A stretch of 64,000 nucleotides of DNA from Aminipila sp047974845. GTDB taxonomy: Bacteria > Bacillota > Clostridia > Peptostreptococcales > Anaerovoracaceae. Each line of letters opens with the position of its first letter. Within the stretch, counting starts at the first letter, position 1. The translations under genes and the position numbers were made by a program. The notes under the pieces are model-generated. The model did no database searches. It saw only the letters and a program-made list of their open reading frames with translations, and had not been told where the DNA came from. Of this stretch, positions 43,203 to 52,380 are shown piece by piece. Where the stretch lies: NCBI GenBank assembly GCA_047974845.1, contig JBKECQ010000021.1, positions 32,192 through 96,191 on the forward strand, written 5' to 3'.

Positions 43203-43397
43203 ATGGATGGAATATCTTCATATATGGGAATGCAAGCACAAATGCTTCAAAGGAGTTTATCCATGGCAGTGCTTGATATGTCTATGAATCAAGGAGCTAC
43301 TTTGGTTTCTGAAATGTTAGATAAAATGCCTGAAATGGCTCAAAGTGTACCGGTTGCTGAAGGTGAAGTAGGTTTTAACCTTGACGTGTATGCTTAA
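43203..43397 (+). CDS. YjfB family protein (putative motility protein)
   Basis: A 64-residue alpha-helical protein of the YjfB family, recognised by MGMQAQMLQRSLSMAVLDMS and the following GATLVSEMLDKM. Homologues are often found near flagellar genes and called putative motility proteins, but their role is not known and no flagellar genes are in this window. GGATGAGAG lies upstream of the start, and a terminator follows. Confidence 0.75.
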   Translation: MDGISSYMGMQAQMLQRSLSMAVLDMSMNQGATLVSEMLDKMPEMAQSVPVAEGEVGFNLDVYA

Positions 43398-43420
43398 TCT
43401 TTTATAAAATTTAACTGCAG

Positions 43421-43470
43421 CGACTACATATATAGAATGATTTATTCTGATGTGTAGTCGTTTTGTTATT
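43421..43470 (+). terminator. Rho-independent terminator after yjfB
   Basis: CGACTACA (43421-43428) pairs with TGTAGTCG (43453-43460), followed by TTTTGTTATT. Confidence 0.75.
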
Positions 43471-43529
43471 ATATGAAAATATCATTAAAAGAGCATCGGA
43501 GATGCATTTTTCTTTGAAAGGGATTTTTT

Positions 43530-44954
43530 ATGAAAGCTATTATTCCAAATCTTGATGAAAATAATTCTAGACCTCTATATTTGCAACTATATGATTATAT
43601 TAAAAATCAAATAATGATAGGCGAAATGCTTCCTCACGAAAAGTTGCCTTCATTAAGAAGTTTGTCTTTGGATTTAAATATAAGTATAACAACAGTGAAT
43701 CTTGCCTACGGTCAGTTAAACGTAGAGGGATATATATACAGTAAGCCTCAATCGGGATATTTTGTTAGTAAAATTTCTCATAGAGAGGTTGATGCTGTCA
43801 GTGAAATAAATGAATTATTTTATAATGAAAAAGCGGAATTTTCTCTTTTCCCGGAAGATGTAGTAAGTAGAGATAACTCTGCTGTTTTTCAATATGATTT
43901 GTCATGCTTTGATTTTAATAAATGGAAGAAGTGCATGAATAAGGTTTTGACAGAATACCCTAATTTATTGATGTTTGAGAGTGATCCTCAGGGAGAACCT
44001 GCTTTGAGATACGAAATTTCAAAGTATATATATCGGTCCAGAGGGGTTACCTGCAATCCGGAACAGATTGTAATTGGTGCCGGAACTCAGCAGATTACCG
44101 GTCACTTGTGTCTGATTCTATCTAAGATGGGAATTAACCATGTGGCTGTGGAAGAACCCGGATATTTACCTGTAAGGAATATGTTCAGGGACAGGTGGTT
44201 TGGAATTACGCCTGTTGATGTAAGCCGTGAAGGTATATGTATCAATAAATTACCTACGAATATTAAGTCCGCTGTGTATGTTTGCCCATCAAATCAGTTT
44301 CCAACAGGTGCTGTAATGCCAATTGGTAAAAGGTATGAATTACTTGATTGGGCGAAGGACAATGATAGCATCATAATAGAAGACGACTATGATAGTGAAT
44401 TACGATATTTTGGAAAACCAGTACCTGCATTACAGGGCTTGGATAATCATGAACGTGTAGTATATTTAGGGTCTTTTTCATCTACTTTGTTTTCGTCTAT
44501 AAAAATAAGTTATATGGTTTTACCTAAAACCATGGCAGAGATGTTTAAAGATATTCGCCAAGGATATACTCAAACCTGTTCTAAAACAGAACAGCTTACT
44601 TTGGCTTTATTTATGGAGCAGGGTCTATATCAGACAAACATTAAAAAGGTTAGAAATTTGTATTCGCAAAAGCTACAGAAGGTTCTAAATTCCATTAATA
44701 AATATGGCAAGGATATAGTTAAGCCTATTAATACTTCATCTGGTATAAATATGATTATAAAGGTGGCGACTGCTAAAACGGCAGAAGTGCTTTGTAGTGA
44801 GGCTAAATCGCTGGGAGTTGCAACTTTACCGGTGTCTGTATATACAGAAGAACAGGAAGAAAAGCAGTTTGTCTCATTGATTTTATACTACAATCAGATA
44901 CCTTTAAATAATCTGGAAGAAACAATAAAGAAACTGTTAGAAAAGTGGGTTTAA
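43530..44954 (+). CDS. MocR-like GntR/aminotransferase fusion regulator with the PLP lysine replaced by Ser
   Basis: A 474-residue protein. The N-terminal GntR winged helix (~8-78) contains LYLQLYDYIKNQIMIGEMLP and the recognition helix SLSLDLNISITTVNLAY; the C-terminal ~110-470 is a fold-type I aminotransferase domain (EEPGYLPVRNMF, IIEDDYDSELRY). The PLP-lysine motif, usually (G)(T/S)FSK, reads GSFSSTLFSSIKISYMV, so the catalytic lysine position (residue 318) is Ser, encoded by TCT at 44481-44483. MocR regulators sense PLP or amino-acid aldimines. Loss of the lysine implies non-covalent or altered ligand binding. Followed after 3 bp by the flavoprotein gene. Confidence 0.87.
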   Translation: MKAIIPNLDENNSRPLYLQLYDYIKNQIMIGEMLPHEKLPSLRSLSLDLNISITTVNLAYGQLNVEGYIYSKPQSGYFVSKISHREVDAVSEINELFYNEKAEFSLFPEDVVSRDNSAVFQYDLSCFDFNKWKKCMNKVLTEYPNLLMFESDPQGEPALRYEISKYIYRSRGVTCNPEQIVIGAGTQQITGHLCLILSKMGINHVAVEEPGYLPVRNMFRDRWFGITPVDVSREGICINKLPTNIKSAVYVCPSNQFPTGAVMPIGKRYELLDWAKDNDSIIIEDDYDSELRYFGKPVPALQGLDNHERVVYLGSFSSTLFSSIKISYMVLPKTMAEMFKDIRQGYTQTCSKTEQLTLALFMEQGLYQTNIKKVRNLYSQKLQKVLNSINKYGKDIVKPINTSSGINMIIKVATAKTAEVLCSEAKSLGVATLPVSVYTEEQEEKQFVSLILYYNQIPLNNLEETIKKLLEKWV

Positions 44955-44957
44955 TTT

Positions 44958-46172
44958 ATGATGATATATGATGTAATAATAATTGGTGGTGGTGCGGCAG
45001 GATTGTTTTGCGGAGCCTCTTATAAGGAAAAAGTAAATGGGCTGATTTTAGAAAAAACAAAATCGGTGGGGAAAAAGTTGTTGATGTCAGGGGGCGGTCA
45101 ATGCAACCTAACACATGGGGGAGATATTAAAAATTTCCTTACACATTATGGAGACAACGGTAAGAAAATCAGAAACGTATTATATAAGTTTAATAATAAA
45201 TGTGTTTGTGATTTCTTTAAGAATAAGGGCATAGAGATACTTGAGAGGGAAGACGGAAAAATATTTCCAAGATCATTGCAAGCAAAAGATGTATTAGAGG
45301 TTCTAAGGAGAGAAACTCTAAATAATGGTTTTGATATAAAACTTGATATGTCTGTTGATAAGGTTGAATTTGCCTCTGACATATATGAGATTACTTGTAA
45401 TGAAGGAAAGAATAAAACCTGCTATAAGACCAGAAAAATTATTATAGGTACGGGTGGGTGTTCATACCCTACAACAGGCTCAGATGGCAGTATGCTAAAG
45501 GTTTTGGAGGATATGGGAATAGAAATCATTAGACCAAAACCAGCACTGGTTCCGGTCTTTGTACAGGATTATCCATACAGTGAATTGTCAGGAATTTCAA
45601 TTTCACCGGCAAAAATAAAACTTGGGAAATTTGAGTGCCAGGATGACTTGCTATTTACACATAAGAACTTTTCAGGACCTGTAATAATAAACAGTTCTCG
45701 TTTCATTGACACGGGAAAAAATCTATTAATTAACTATTTCCCGGGAAAAACCTTTCAGGAAATATTTTCCGAATTAAAGAAAAAAGTGACAAAAAACAGT
45801 AAACAGACCAATGTTTTTCTGTTAGAATATATGGAGAATACTTTGCCAAAGAGGTTTATTGATGTTATTTGTAAGCGGGCAAATATAGTTGAAACAAGAA
45901 AAGTTTCAACTTTAACCGGAAACGAACTCAAACGAATTGCAGAATTATTAACTATGGATAGCTTTTCAGTAAGTGGCACCGGAGGGTTTAATACTGCCAT
46001 GGCTACTGCGGGAGGCGTTGCATTATCAGAAATTAATCTTAAAAATATGGAATGCAAAAAATATCCGGGCTTATTTTTTATAGGAGAGGTTGTTGATATT
46101 GACGGTGATACGGGAGGATACAATTTACAGTTTGCTTTTTCCAGCGGCTATTTGGCAGGGAATATGGAATAA
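44958..46172 (+). CDS. NAD(P)/FAD-dependent oxidoreductase (YhiN/HI0933 family)
   Basis: A 404-residue flavoprotein. The FAD-binding GxGxxG is DVIIIGGGAAGLFCGAS at the N-terminus, LMSGGGQCNLTHGG near residue 45 is diagnostic of the HI0933 family, and the C-terminal FAD segment is FIGEVVDIDGDTGGYNLQFA. The physiological substrate is unknown. Only 3 bp separate it from the MocR-like gene, so the two are probably co-transcribed and it may be the controlled enzyme. Confidence 0.9.
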   Translation: MMIYDVIIIGGGAAGLFCGASYKEKVNGLILEKTKSVGKKLLMSGGGQCNLTHGGDIKNFLTHYGDNGKKIRNVLYKFNNKCVCDFFKNKGIEILEREDGKIFPRSLQAKDVLEVLRRETLNNGFDIKLDMSVDKVEFASDIYEITCNEGKNKTCYKTRKIIIGTGGCSYPTTGSDGSMLKVLEDMGIEIIRPKPALVPVFVQDYPYSELSGISISPAKIKLGKFECQDDLLFTHKNFSGPVIINSSRFIDTGKNLLINYFPGKTFQEIFSELKKKVTKNSKQTNVFLLEYMENTLPKRFIDVICKRANIVETRKVSTLTGNELKRIAELLTMDSFSVSGTGGFNTAMATAGGVALSEINLKNMECKKYPGLFFIGEVVDIDGDTGGYNLQFAFSSGYLAGNME

Positions 46173-46255
46173 ATGGTGCAAAATTTTATTTCATAAAAAT
46201 TTAGTGTGAAAAGATCAGAGTAAAGCTAGTGTATGCTTAAAAGTGGGGGGACAAT

Positions 46256-46987
46256 ATGGAGAATAAGTTACAGGGGATAGGTTTGGAGGATAATAATACT
46301 CCGGACGTATATAATTTAAGTTCATTAAAGATTGCAATAATAGGAATGCTTTTACCGATTTTATGGTCTATACCTGATGCATTTTTTTCAAGTATGGTAA
46401 TGTCAACAGTAAACTTAGTAATAAAGGCCATTTGTTGGATATTACTATTAATTGGTATATTTGGCGTAAGAAATTATAATATGGGATTTATGAAAGCATA
46501 TAAAACAGCAAAGGGTATAACCATTGCGTATTTAACTATATGTGTTGTATCAGCTGTTGGTATTCTTTTAGATATAAATATAGAGGGAGGAATTGGTGTT
46601 GTACTAAACTTAGTAACGATTTTTGTTGTAGCGGTAACATTTGTACTTGGTATTTCCCAACTGTATTTTTATTATTTAATCATTAATGCTATAGAAAGCA
46701 TAGCAAGAAGTTTTAATGAAGATAAATTGGCCGAAAGATGCGATAAGCTTTGGATAGCATATATTTGGACGTTAATCTTGAGTATAATGGCATCCATTTT
46801 TATGTTTGCATTTTCAGAAAGAGTACAGATTATAGTTGCGTCACTATTTTTGATATTTATAGTAATTATAAATATTTTAATTATTTATACAATTTATCAA
46901 GCGTATTCTAAATTCAACGGAAAAGAAATAATTAATATAAGAGATAATGAAAATAACATTTCTATGGACAATAAATTTATAAACTAA
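46256..46987 (+). CDS. Polytopic membrane protein of unknown function
   Basis: A 243-residue protein with an N-terminal ~24-residue polar stretch and about six predicted membrane helices (near 25-45, 56-70, 85-105, 115-150, 165-185, 190-215). The C-terminus is polar and Asn-rich. No family is recognised. GGGGGG sits just upstream of the start. It is monocistronic by appearance. Confidence 0.6.
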   Translation: MENKLQGIGLEDNNTPDVYNLSSLKIAIIGMLLPILWSIPDAFFSSMVMSTVNLVIKAICWILLLIGIFGVRNYNMGFMKAYKTAKGITIAYLTICVVSAVGILLDINIEGGIGVVLNLVTIFVVAVTFVLGISQLYFYYLIINAIESIARSFNEDKLAERCDKLWIAYIWTLILSIMASIFMFAFSERVQIIVASLFLIFIVIINILIIYTIYQAYSKFNGKEIINIRDNENNISMDNKFIN

Positions 46988-46990
46988 ATT

Positions 46991-47034
46991 AGACCAAAGC
47001 AAAGTCTGAAGAGGATTAACGGGAAGCCTTTGGT
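46991..47034. other. Inverted repeat before pepT
   Basis: An 8-bp perfect stem, GACCAAAG with CTTTGGTC, encloses a purine-rich 28-nt loop and has no T-run. It lies between the membrane protein and pepT. It could be an RNA structure or weak operator; no role is shown. Confidence 0.35.
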
Positions 47035-47057
47035 CAATAAATGAAATGGAGGAAAAT

Positions 47058-48290
47058 ATGAAACGTATTTTAGGAAGGTTTGTTGACTATGTAAAAATTG
47101 ATACAGAGTCGGTTGAAGATGCAGGTGTTGTTCCAAGCACAAAGGGTCAATTTGACTTAGCTAATAAGTTAGCAGAGGAATTACAACAACTTGGGGCAAG
47201 TGATATTAAGGTGGATGAGTATACTTGTGTTACCGCAAAAATACCTAGCAATTTAGATGCAGGGAAAAAAGTACCGAGCATTGGATTTATTGCGCATTTA
47301 GATACTGCACCAGACTGCTCCGGAAAAAATGTAAAACCTCAGATTTTTGACAATTATGATGGTGGAGAAATAATTATAAACAAAGAAAAAAATATTGTAA
47401 TAAATCCTCAATCTAATCCGGAACTTTTAGATTACGTGGGAAACACCATTGTGACATCTGACGGAACTACTCTTTTAGGGGCAGATAATAAAGCAGGGAT
47501 TGCTATAATCATGGATGCAGTAGAGCACATTAAGAATAACCCTGATATTAAGCACGGTGATATTTGTGTGGCATTTACACCGGATGAAGAGGTTCAAGGT
47601 GGTGCGGAACTTTTCGATATAGAGGCTTTTGGAGCAGATTTTGCTTTTACAGTAGATGGAGACGGTCTTGGTGAGTTTAATCATGAAACTTTCAATGCTG
47701 CCGATGCACACGTTGAATGCAAAGGTGTTTGTATACATCCGGGGTCAGCTAAAGACAAGCTAATAAACCCTATAGTACTTGCAAATGAATTTTTATCAGC
47801 ATTGCCAAGAAATGAAGCTCCTGAAACAACAGAGGGAAGAGAAGGATTCTATTACGTGTACGAAATCACCGGGGACACTGATATTTCCAAGATTGATTTA
47901 TTACTGAGAGACTTTGATAGAAATAGCATGGAGAAAAGAATGCAATTTCTTAAAGATGTAGTAGAAAAGATTAATCAAAAATGGGGAAAAGAATATGTAA
48001 GCATAGATATTCAAACACAATACTATAATATGAATGACTTCCTTGAAGGACAAGAACATATTATTGAAACAACTCTTGAAGCATTTAGAGCTTGTGGTCT
48101 TGAACCTAATATAGTTCCTGTAAGAGGTGGTACAGATGGATCAACTCTTTCTAGAAGAGGGTTACCAACACCAAACCTTTTTGTTGGTGGTCATAATTAC
48201 CATAGTGTATCAGAATTTGCTTCTATTGAAGCTATGGAAAAATCAAGAGACGTTATTATTAAAATTTTAGAATTATATGCTGAGAAATAA
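47058..48290 (+). CDS. pepT: Peptidase T (tripeptide aminopeptidase)
   Basis: PepT is a dinuclear-zinc cytosolic aminopeptidase that releases the N-terminal residue of tripeptides. The 410-residue length is normal. Metal and active-site motifs are FIAHLDTAPD near residue 80, TLLGADNKAGIAI near 140, FTPDEEVQGGA (general-base Glu pair) near 174, and the late VRGGTDGSTLSRRGLP and FVGGHNYHSVSEFA. ATG at 47058 follows TGGAGGAAA; an earlier ATG at 47046 overlaps that site. It is 6 bp from the potassium-channel gene. Confidence 0.95.
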   Translation: MKRILGRFVDYVKIDTESVEDAGVVPSTKGQFDLANKLAEELQQLGASDIKVDEYTCVTAKIPSNLDAGKKVPSIGFIAHLDTAPDCSGKNVKPQIFDNYDGGEIIINKEKNIVINPQSNPELLDYVGNTIVTSDGTTLLGADNKAGIAIIMDAVEHIKNNPDIKHGDICVAFTPDEEVQGGAELFDIEAFGADFAFTVDGDGLGEFNHETFNAADAHVECKGVCIHPGSAKDKLINPIVLANEFLSALPRNEAPETTEGREGFYYVYEITGDTDISKIDLLLRDFDRNSMEKRMQFLKDVVEKINQKWGKEYVSIDIQTQYYNMNDFLEGQEHIIETTLEAFRACGLEPNIVPVRGGTDGSTLSRRGLPTPNLFVGGHNYHSVSEFASIEAMEKSRDVIIKILELYAEK

Positions 48291-48296
48291 ATAAAT

Positions 48297-48719
48297 ATGA
48301 AAAAAATGAGACTTTTATGGCAGATAATGAAAACTGTAAAAGCGGATGTACTTATAGGAACTTTTTTAATTTACTTTTGTGTTCTATCCTTTGTATTAAG
48401 CTTTATTGAACCCGGGATTAACTCAGTTACAGAAGGTGCATGGTTCTGCTTTACAACGATTACTACTATAGGTTACGGTGATTTAATTGTTGTAACCACT
48501 TTAGGAAGAGTTTTAACAGTTTTTATTGCAATATATGGAATAATAATCGTTGCAATAATGACAGGTGTTGTTGTTAGCTATTTTAATGAATTTACAAGGC
48601 TACGTGCCAAAGAAAATTTGGCTCATTTTTTAGAACAACTTGAAAAACTTCCGGAACTTTCAAAAGAAGAATTAGAAGAGATTTCAGAGGCCGTTAAAAA
48701 TAATAGGTATAGGATATAA
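48297..48719 (+). CDS. Two-TM potassium channel family protein
   Basis: A 140-residue protein with two membrane helices (~18-36 and ~74-96) around a pore helix with the K+ selectivity filter TTIGYGD (near residue 58). The C-terminal ~40 residues form a charged helix (LAHFLEQLEKLPELSKEELEEISEAVKN), not an RCK domain, so gating by cytosolic nucleotides is unlikely. It sits between pepT and the decarboxylase-family gene with gaps of a few bases. Confidence 0.85.
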   Translation: MKKMRLLWQIMKTVKADVLIGTFLIYFCVLSFVLSFIEPGINSVTEGAWFCFTTITTIGYGDLIVVTTLGRVLTVFIAIYGIIIVAIMTGVVVSYFNEFTRLRAKENLAHFLEQLEKLPELSKEELEEISEAVKNNRYRI

Positions 48720-48738
48720 AATGGGGAGTGATAAATTG

Positions 48739-50187
48739 ATGAATGCAATAAATGAAGAGACTTCAATTATAGATTTTTTATTAAGTCACAAGAAATCTAA
48801 CCCTGTTTCATTTCATATGCCCGGTCACAAAGGAAGCAAGTTTTATAAGAAGTTAGGGTATCATGAATTTCTTGATAACATTACGGATTGTGACATTACG
48901 GAAATCCACGGTGCGGATAATCTATTTCAAGCAGAAACTATTATAAAGTATACAGAAGAGCGATATAAAAGGCTTTATGATGTGAAAAAATCCTATTTGC
49001 TTATAAACGGAACTAGCTGTGGTTTGATTTCTGCTATTTTATCCTCGGTAAAGCCCGGTGAGAAATTGATTATGGCAAGAAACAGTCATAAATCAATATT
49101 TAATGCGGTTGAACTGGGAAATATAAGTCCCGTTTATGTGCATCCTAAGTTGGTTGAATCATATGGCATAGGCGGAGAAATAGAAGCTGATGAAATAAAA
49201 AAAATAGTTAGTGAAAATAAAGACGCTAAAGCCGTTGTTTTGCCAAGTCCAAATTACTATGGCATTTGTAGTGATATAGAAAAAATTGCAGATATAGTCC
49301 ATAGTGCAGGTATGATTTTAATAGTGGATCAAGCTCATGGTGCACACCTTAAATTCTTTGAAGGCTATAATTTATATCCTAAAGCTGCTGAATCGTGTGG
49401 TGCAGATATAGTGGTAAATAGTATTCACAAGACTTTGGGTTCATTTACGCAAAGTGCAGTAATGAACGTTGTAACTGACAGCATTAATCTGGAATTATTG
49501 GAAGATAAATTACAGTCAATTGAAAGCACTAGTCCTTCATACTTGCTAATGGCATCCCTGGATATAAATGCAAAAATTTTAGAAGATAAGGGCTGTGATG
49601 TTATTGGTGAGTGGCATGAAGAATTGAATGGTTTTTATTATAAGGCTAAATTAATTCAAGGGCTTAAAATAATAAATACCGGTGAAAATATGGATTCTAC
49701 AAAGATAAATTTAGACATGAGCGCAATAGGTATATCCGGACCGGAGCTGGAAAACTTACTTATGAAAGAAAATATATACGTAGAGCTGGTTACCGGCAAT
49801 ATAGTAATGTGCATGACCGGTGTAGGAAATGAAAAAGAAGATTATGAGAGGTTGCTTTCTGCCTTAAAGAAAATAAGCGAGGATAGAATAAAAACTTATA
49901 AAGGGGAAGAGCAAACAGATTTATATGACTACGTAGGTCTTATAAAATCTATATCTGCACAGGAATCAGCCATATCAATGCCAAAGGAAAAGGTAAAGCT
50001 TAACATTGATTTATCGGAAGACTGCATATGTGCAGTATCAATTATTCCGTATCCTCCCGGTATTCCATTAATTTGTCCGGGAGAACCCATAACTAAGGAG
50101 GCCATAAGGTACGTAAAGTATTTGCGTGAATCGGGGCAAAAGGTTATGGGCATTGATGAGAACAATTGTATTGTTGTAGGAAAGTAA
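48739..50187 (+). CDS. Orn/Lys/Arg decarboxylase-family PLP enzyme
   Basis: A 482-residue member of fold-type I group III decarboxylases (YaaO/SpeA/Cad type, without the N-terminal wing domain). SFHMPGHKGSKF near the N-terminus, LLINGTSCGLISAIL, DQAHGAHLKF and the PLP-lysine motif NSIHKTLGSFTQSA are intact, and a C-terminal domain follows. The substrate (Arg, Lys or Orn) cannot be told. I prefer ATG 48739, behind GGGGAG; ATG 48721, preceded by AGGATATAAA, is an alternative that adds six residues. The terminator at 50195-50237 follows. Confidence 0.88.
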   Translation: MNAINEETSIIDFLLSHKKSNPVSFHMPGHKGSKFYKKLGYHEFLDNITDCDITEIHGADNLFQAETIIKYTEERYKRLYDVKKSYLLINGTSCGLISAILSSVKPGEKLIMARNSHKSIFNAVELGNISPVYVHPKLVESYGIGGEIEADEIKKIVSENKDAKAVVLPSPNYYGICSDIEKIADIVHSAGMILIVDQAHGAHLKFFEGYNLYPKAAESCGADIVVNSIHKTLGSFTQSAVMNVVTDSINLELLEDKLQSIESTSPSYLLMASLDINAKILEDKGCDVIGEWHEELNGFYYKAKLIQGLKIINTGENMDSTKINLDMSAIGISGPELENLLMKENIYVELVTGNIVMCMTGVGNEKEDYERLLSALKKISEDRIKTYKGEEQTDLYDYVGLIKSISAQESAISMPKEKVKLNIDLSEDCICAVSIIPYPPGIPLICPGEPITKEAIRYVKYLRESGQKVMGIDENNCIVVGK

Positions 50188-50194
50188 TTATAAT

Positions 50195-50238
50195 AAAAAA
50201 TCGCAATTATTATCATTTGATTATAATTGCGATTTTTA
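50195..50238. terminator. Bidirectional terminator
   Basis: AAAAAATCGCAATTAT pairs with ATAATTGCGATTTTT, with T-runs on both strands, between the convergent decarboxylase and ABC permease genes. Confidence 0.85.
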
Positions 50239-50241
50239 AAT

Positions 50242-52380
50242 TTAATTAAAGAATTCTTTTATAAAGCTAGGTGCAGTATCATAACTATATACTATTCGTT
50301 TTGAAAAGGATTCATCAATACTACTGGAAGGCTTATATATTATTGTACCTTCGTAATATCGGTCATAGTCTGTTTCATAAGATTCAAAAGTATCTAATAC
50401 CTCTTGAATTTGTTCCTTATCAGTAATGATTAATTCCTTTCTAAAGGTGTCTGCTTTAGTATTTTTACTTCTTTTGATTTCATTGTCTATATTCCATTCA
50501 GTAATAATAATTTTTTGAATATCCTTAGCTGTGCAAACAACGTAGCTTTCTAAATTATTATCTTTTATCCACTTGATAGTATTTAGATCTGATTCCAAAA
50601 CCTTAACGTCTAACGTTTTATCAGTTGTTTTTTTATTTTCATCTAGATCCTTGTACGCAATACTTAAGAAGCAATATGGGCGTAAAGTATTCATGTGCTG
50701 TTCAAAGGTTCTATTATAATAATCCTTTTCCATTTCGGCTAATAAGCTCTTTATGGAATTTGATTCTTTTATTGAAAATCTTGAACTGACATCTGAGCCA
50801 TAATCATAGTAGTGTAGATTATTTAATGATATTGAAACAATCTTTTCCGAATTTAAGTTATTTAGTGAAAAATAATCTTTAAACTCTTGAGACTCATATA
50901 ACTGCTTTAGATTTTTATTTGATTTAACCATATCATAGGTTAAATAATATCTACGTTGCAGTCCAAATGGATTGGTAATATCATAACGTAAATCTAAGGA
51001 ATATGTTTGGACATTTTTTTTCTCAATGTCTTCAACAGTTTGTTTTTTATCTGTGATAGAGCGATGTAAATTAATTAAAGCTTCAACGTTTTTAGGGTCT
51101 TTATAATGAAAAAGCTTATCCATATTACTTGGGTCATATCCCTTAAACGCTTTTATATCATATCTAGCCCATTGATCAGAAAAGTCAAAGTACAGTGAAT
51201 CAACAGCTTTTACCTTTTCTTTTACAGGAACTCGATCTTCAAATCCAAATAAGTCAAGTGTAATAGAAGTCGTAAAAACAGTGGCAATCAAAGCAAATAT
51301 ACAAAAACTTTTCAAAGTAGTCTTATTAAATATTCTCGGTGTCTTAAAAACTATCATCCGACCTATAAGAAATGATATAAAGCCACCTGCCGCTAGGCCG
51401 CAATAAAAATAACCTTCTTTATTATCATCTACACATAAAGACATAAAATAATATCCCAGTAGAGACATTCCGAAAAATGCAATAAGATAACAAATGGTAG
51501 GTATCATAAAAGGAAAGACAATTGCATCACCGGAGGTTTCCAGTTTTCTTCTTTGGTATAAGAAATAGGAAGTGATGAGCAGAACAATTACTAAAGTAAA
51601 ATAATATAGTTGTAATCCTATGCTGAAGTTTTCCTGTAGGCCTATTGCTTGCGTAAATGGAGTCATTGCAATAAGTATTTTTTCATAGGCTCCCGTAGAG
51701 GTGAAACCAAATAAAAATGAGTTACAATACTCAATAAACACCATATAAAGTGCAGGCATTATAAAGTTAAATCCAAAACCTAAAGCCAAATGCATAATAG
51801 TGGTTCCGGTGACCATTCCGGCAAAAACCGCTATTGCATAGATAACCAGTATGATAATAAGTGACTGCCAAAACCAATCGAGTACATTCATTCTAGTAAA
51901 AATATTTGTAGGTACCATAGGGGATATTTCCGGGACATTCCCATATGAATTATAAGCCTCTGCAATGTTTACAGGATAAGTTGGTTTTGCAATAAGTTGC
52001 AATAGTAACTCGTTAAATACCAGTGGTATTGAAGTTAAAATAAACCCAGATATAAGACTACTGTTAAAAAGCTGTGAACGCGTAAAAGGTAAAGCATGGA
52101 CAGCCGTTACAGCGCTGGGACTGTGAAGATACCTGAATACCACCACAGCTGTTATAACCGGTAAAATTAAATGCGTAGCCAAAAAAAATGGATGCAAGTT
52201 TGATAGACACATTTCTATGTAATCATACATTTGATTTATATCGTTATACTTCATGAGTATTGGAAATACTCCACATAAGAAGTATATTAAAGTCCCTAGT
52301 GCCGGTATAGACCAAAATCTTCTAAGGTTTTCCTTAATAATAGGTATGGAAATGCTAAAAAATGATGCCTTGGATTTCAC
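50242..52380 (-). CDS. Large ABC transporter permease (DUF6449-like)
   Basis: A 712-residue membrane protein. Residues ~25-395 contain about ten membrane helices, and ~400-710 form a large polar, probably extracytoplasmic domain. The arrangement resembles the big permeases that accompany YtrA-type ATPases, which I associate with DUF6449 though not with certainty. I chose the GTG at 52380 because AGGAGG is 8 bases upstream; the earlier GTG at 52389 lies within the ribosome-binding region. It overlaps the ATPase gene by 26 bp. Envelope-stress or antibiotic-related export is the usual suggestion for this cassette. Confidence 0.75.
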   Translation of the reverse strand: MKSKASFFSISIPIIKENLRRFWSIPALGTLIYFLCGVFPILMKYNDINQMYDYIEMCLSNLHPFFLATHLILPVITAVVVFRYLHSPSAVTAVHALPFTRSQLFNSSLISGFILTSIPLVFNELLLQLIAKPTYPVNIAEAYNSYGNVPEISPMVPTNIFTRMNVLDWFWQSLIIILVIYAIAVFAGMVTGTTIMHLALGFGFNFIMPALYMVFIEYCNSFLFGFTSTGAYEKILIAMTPFTQAIGLQENFSIGLQLYYFTLVIVLLITSYFLYQRRKLETSGDAIVFPFMIPTICYLIAFFGMSLLGYYFMSLCVDDNKEGYFYCGLAAGGFISFLIGRMIVFKTPRIFNKTTLKSFCIFALIATVFTTSITLDLFGFEDRVPVKEKVKAVDSLYFDFSDQWARYDIKAFKGYDPSNMDKLFHYKDPKNVEALINLHRSITDKKQTVEDIEKKNVQTYSLDLRYDITNPFGLQRRYYLTYDMVKSNKNLKQLYESQEFKDYFSLNNLNSEKIVSISLNNLHYYDYGSDVSSRFSIKESNSIKSLLAEMEKDYYNRTFEQHMNTLRPYCFLSIAYKDLDENKKTTDKTLDVKVLESDLNTIKWIKDNNLESYVVCTAKDIQKIIITEWNIDNEIKRSKNTKADTFRKELIITDKEQIQEVLDTFESYETDYDRYYEGTIIYKPSSSIDESFSKRIVYSYDTAPSFIKEFFN

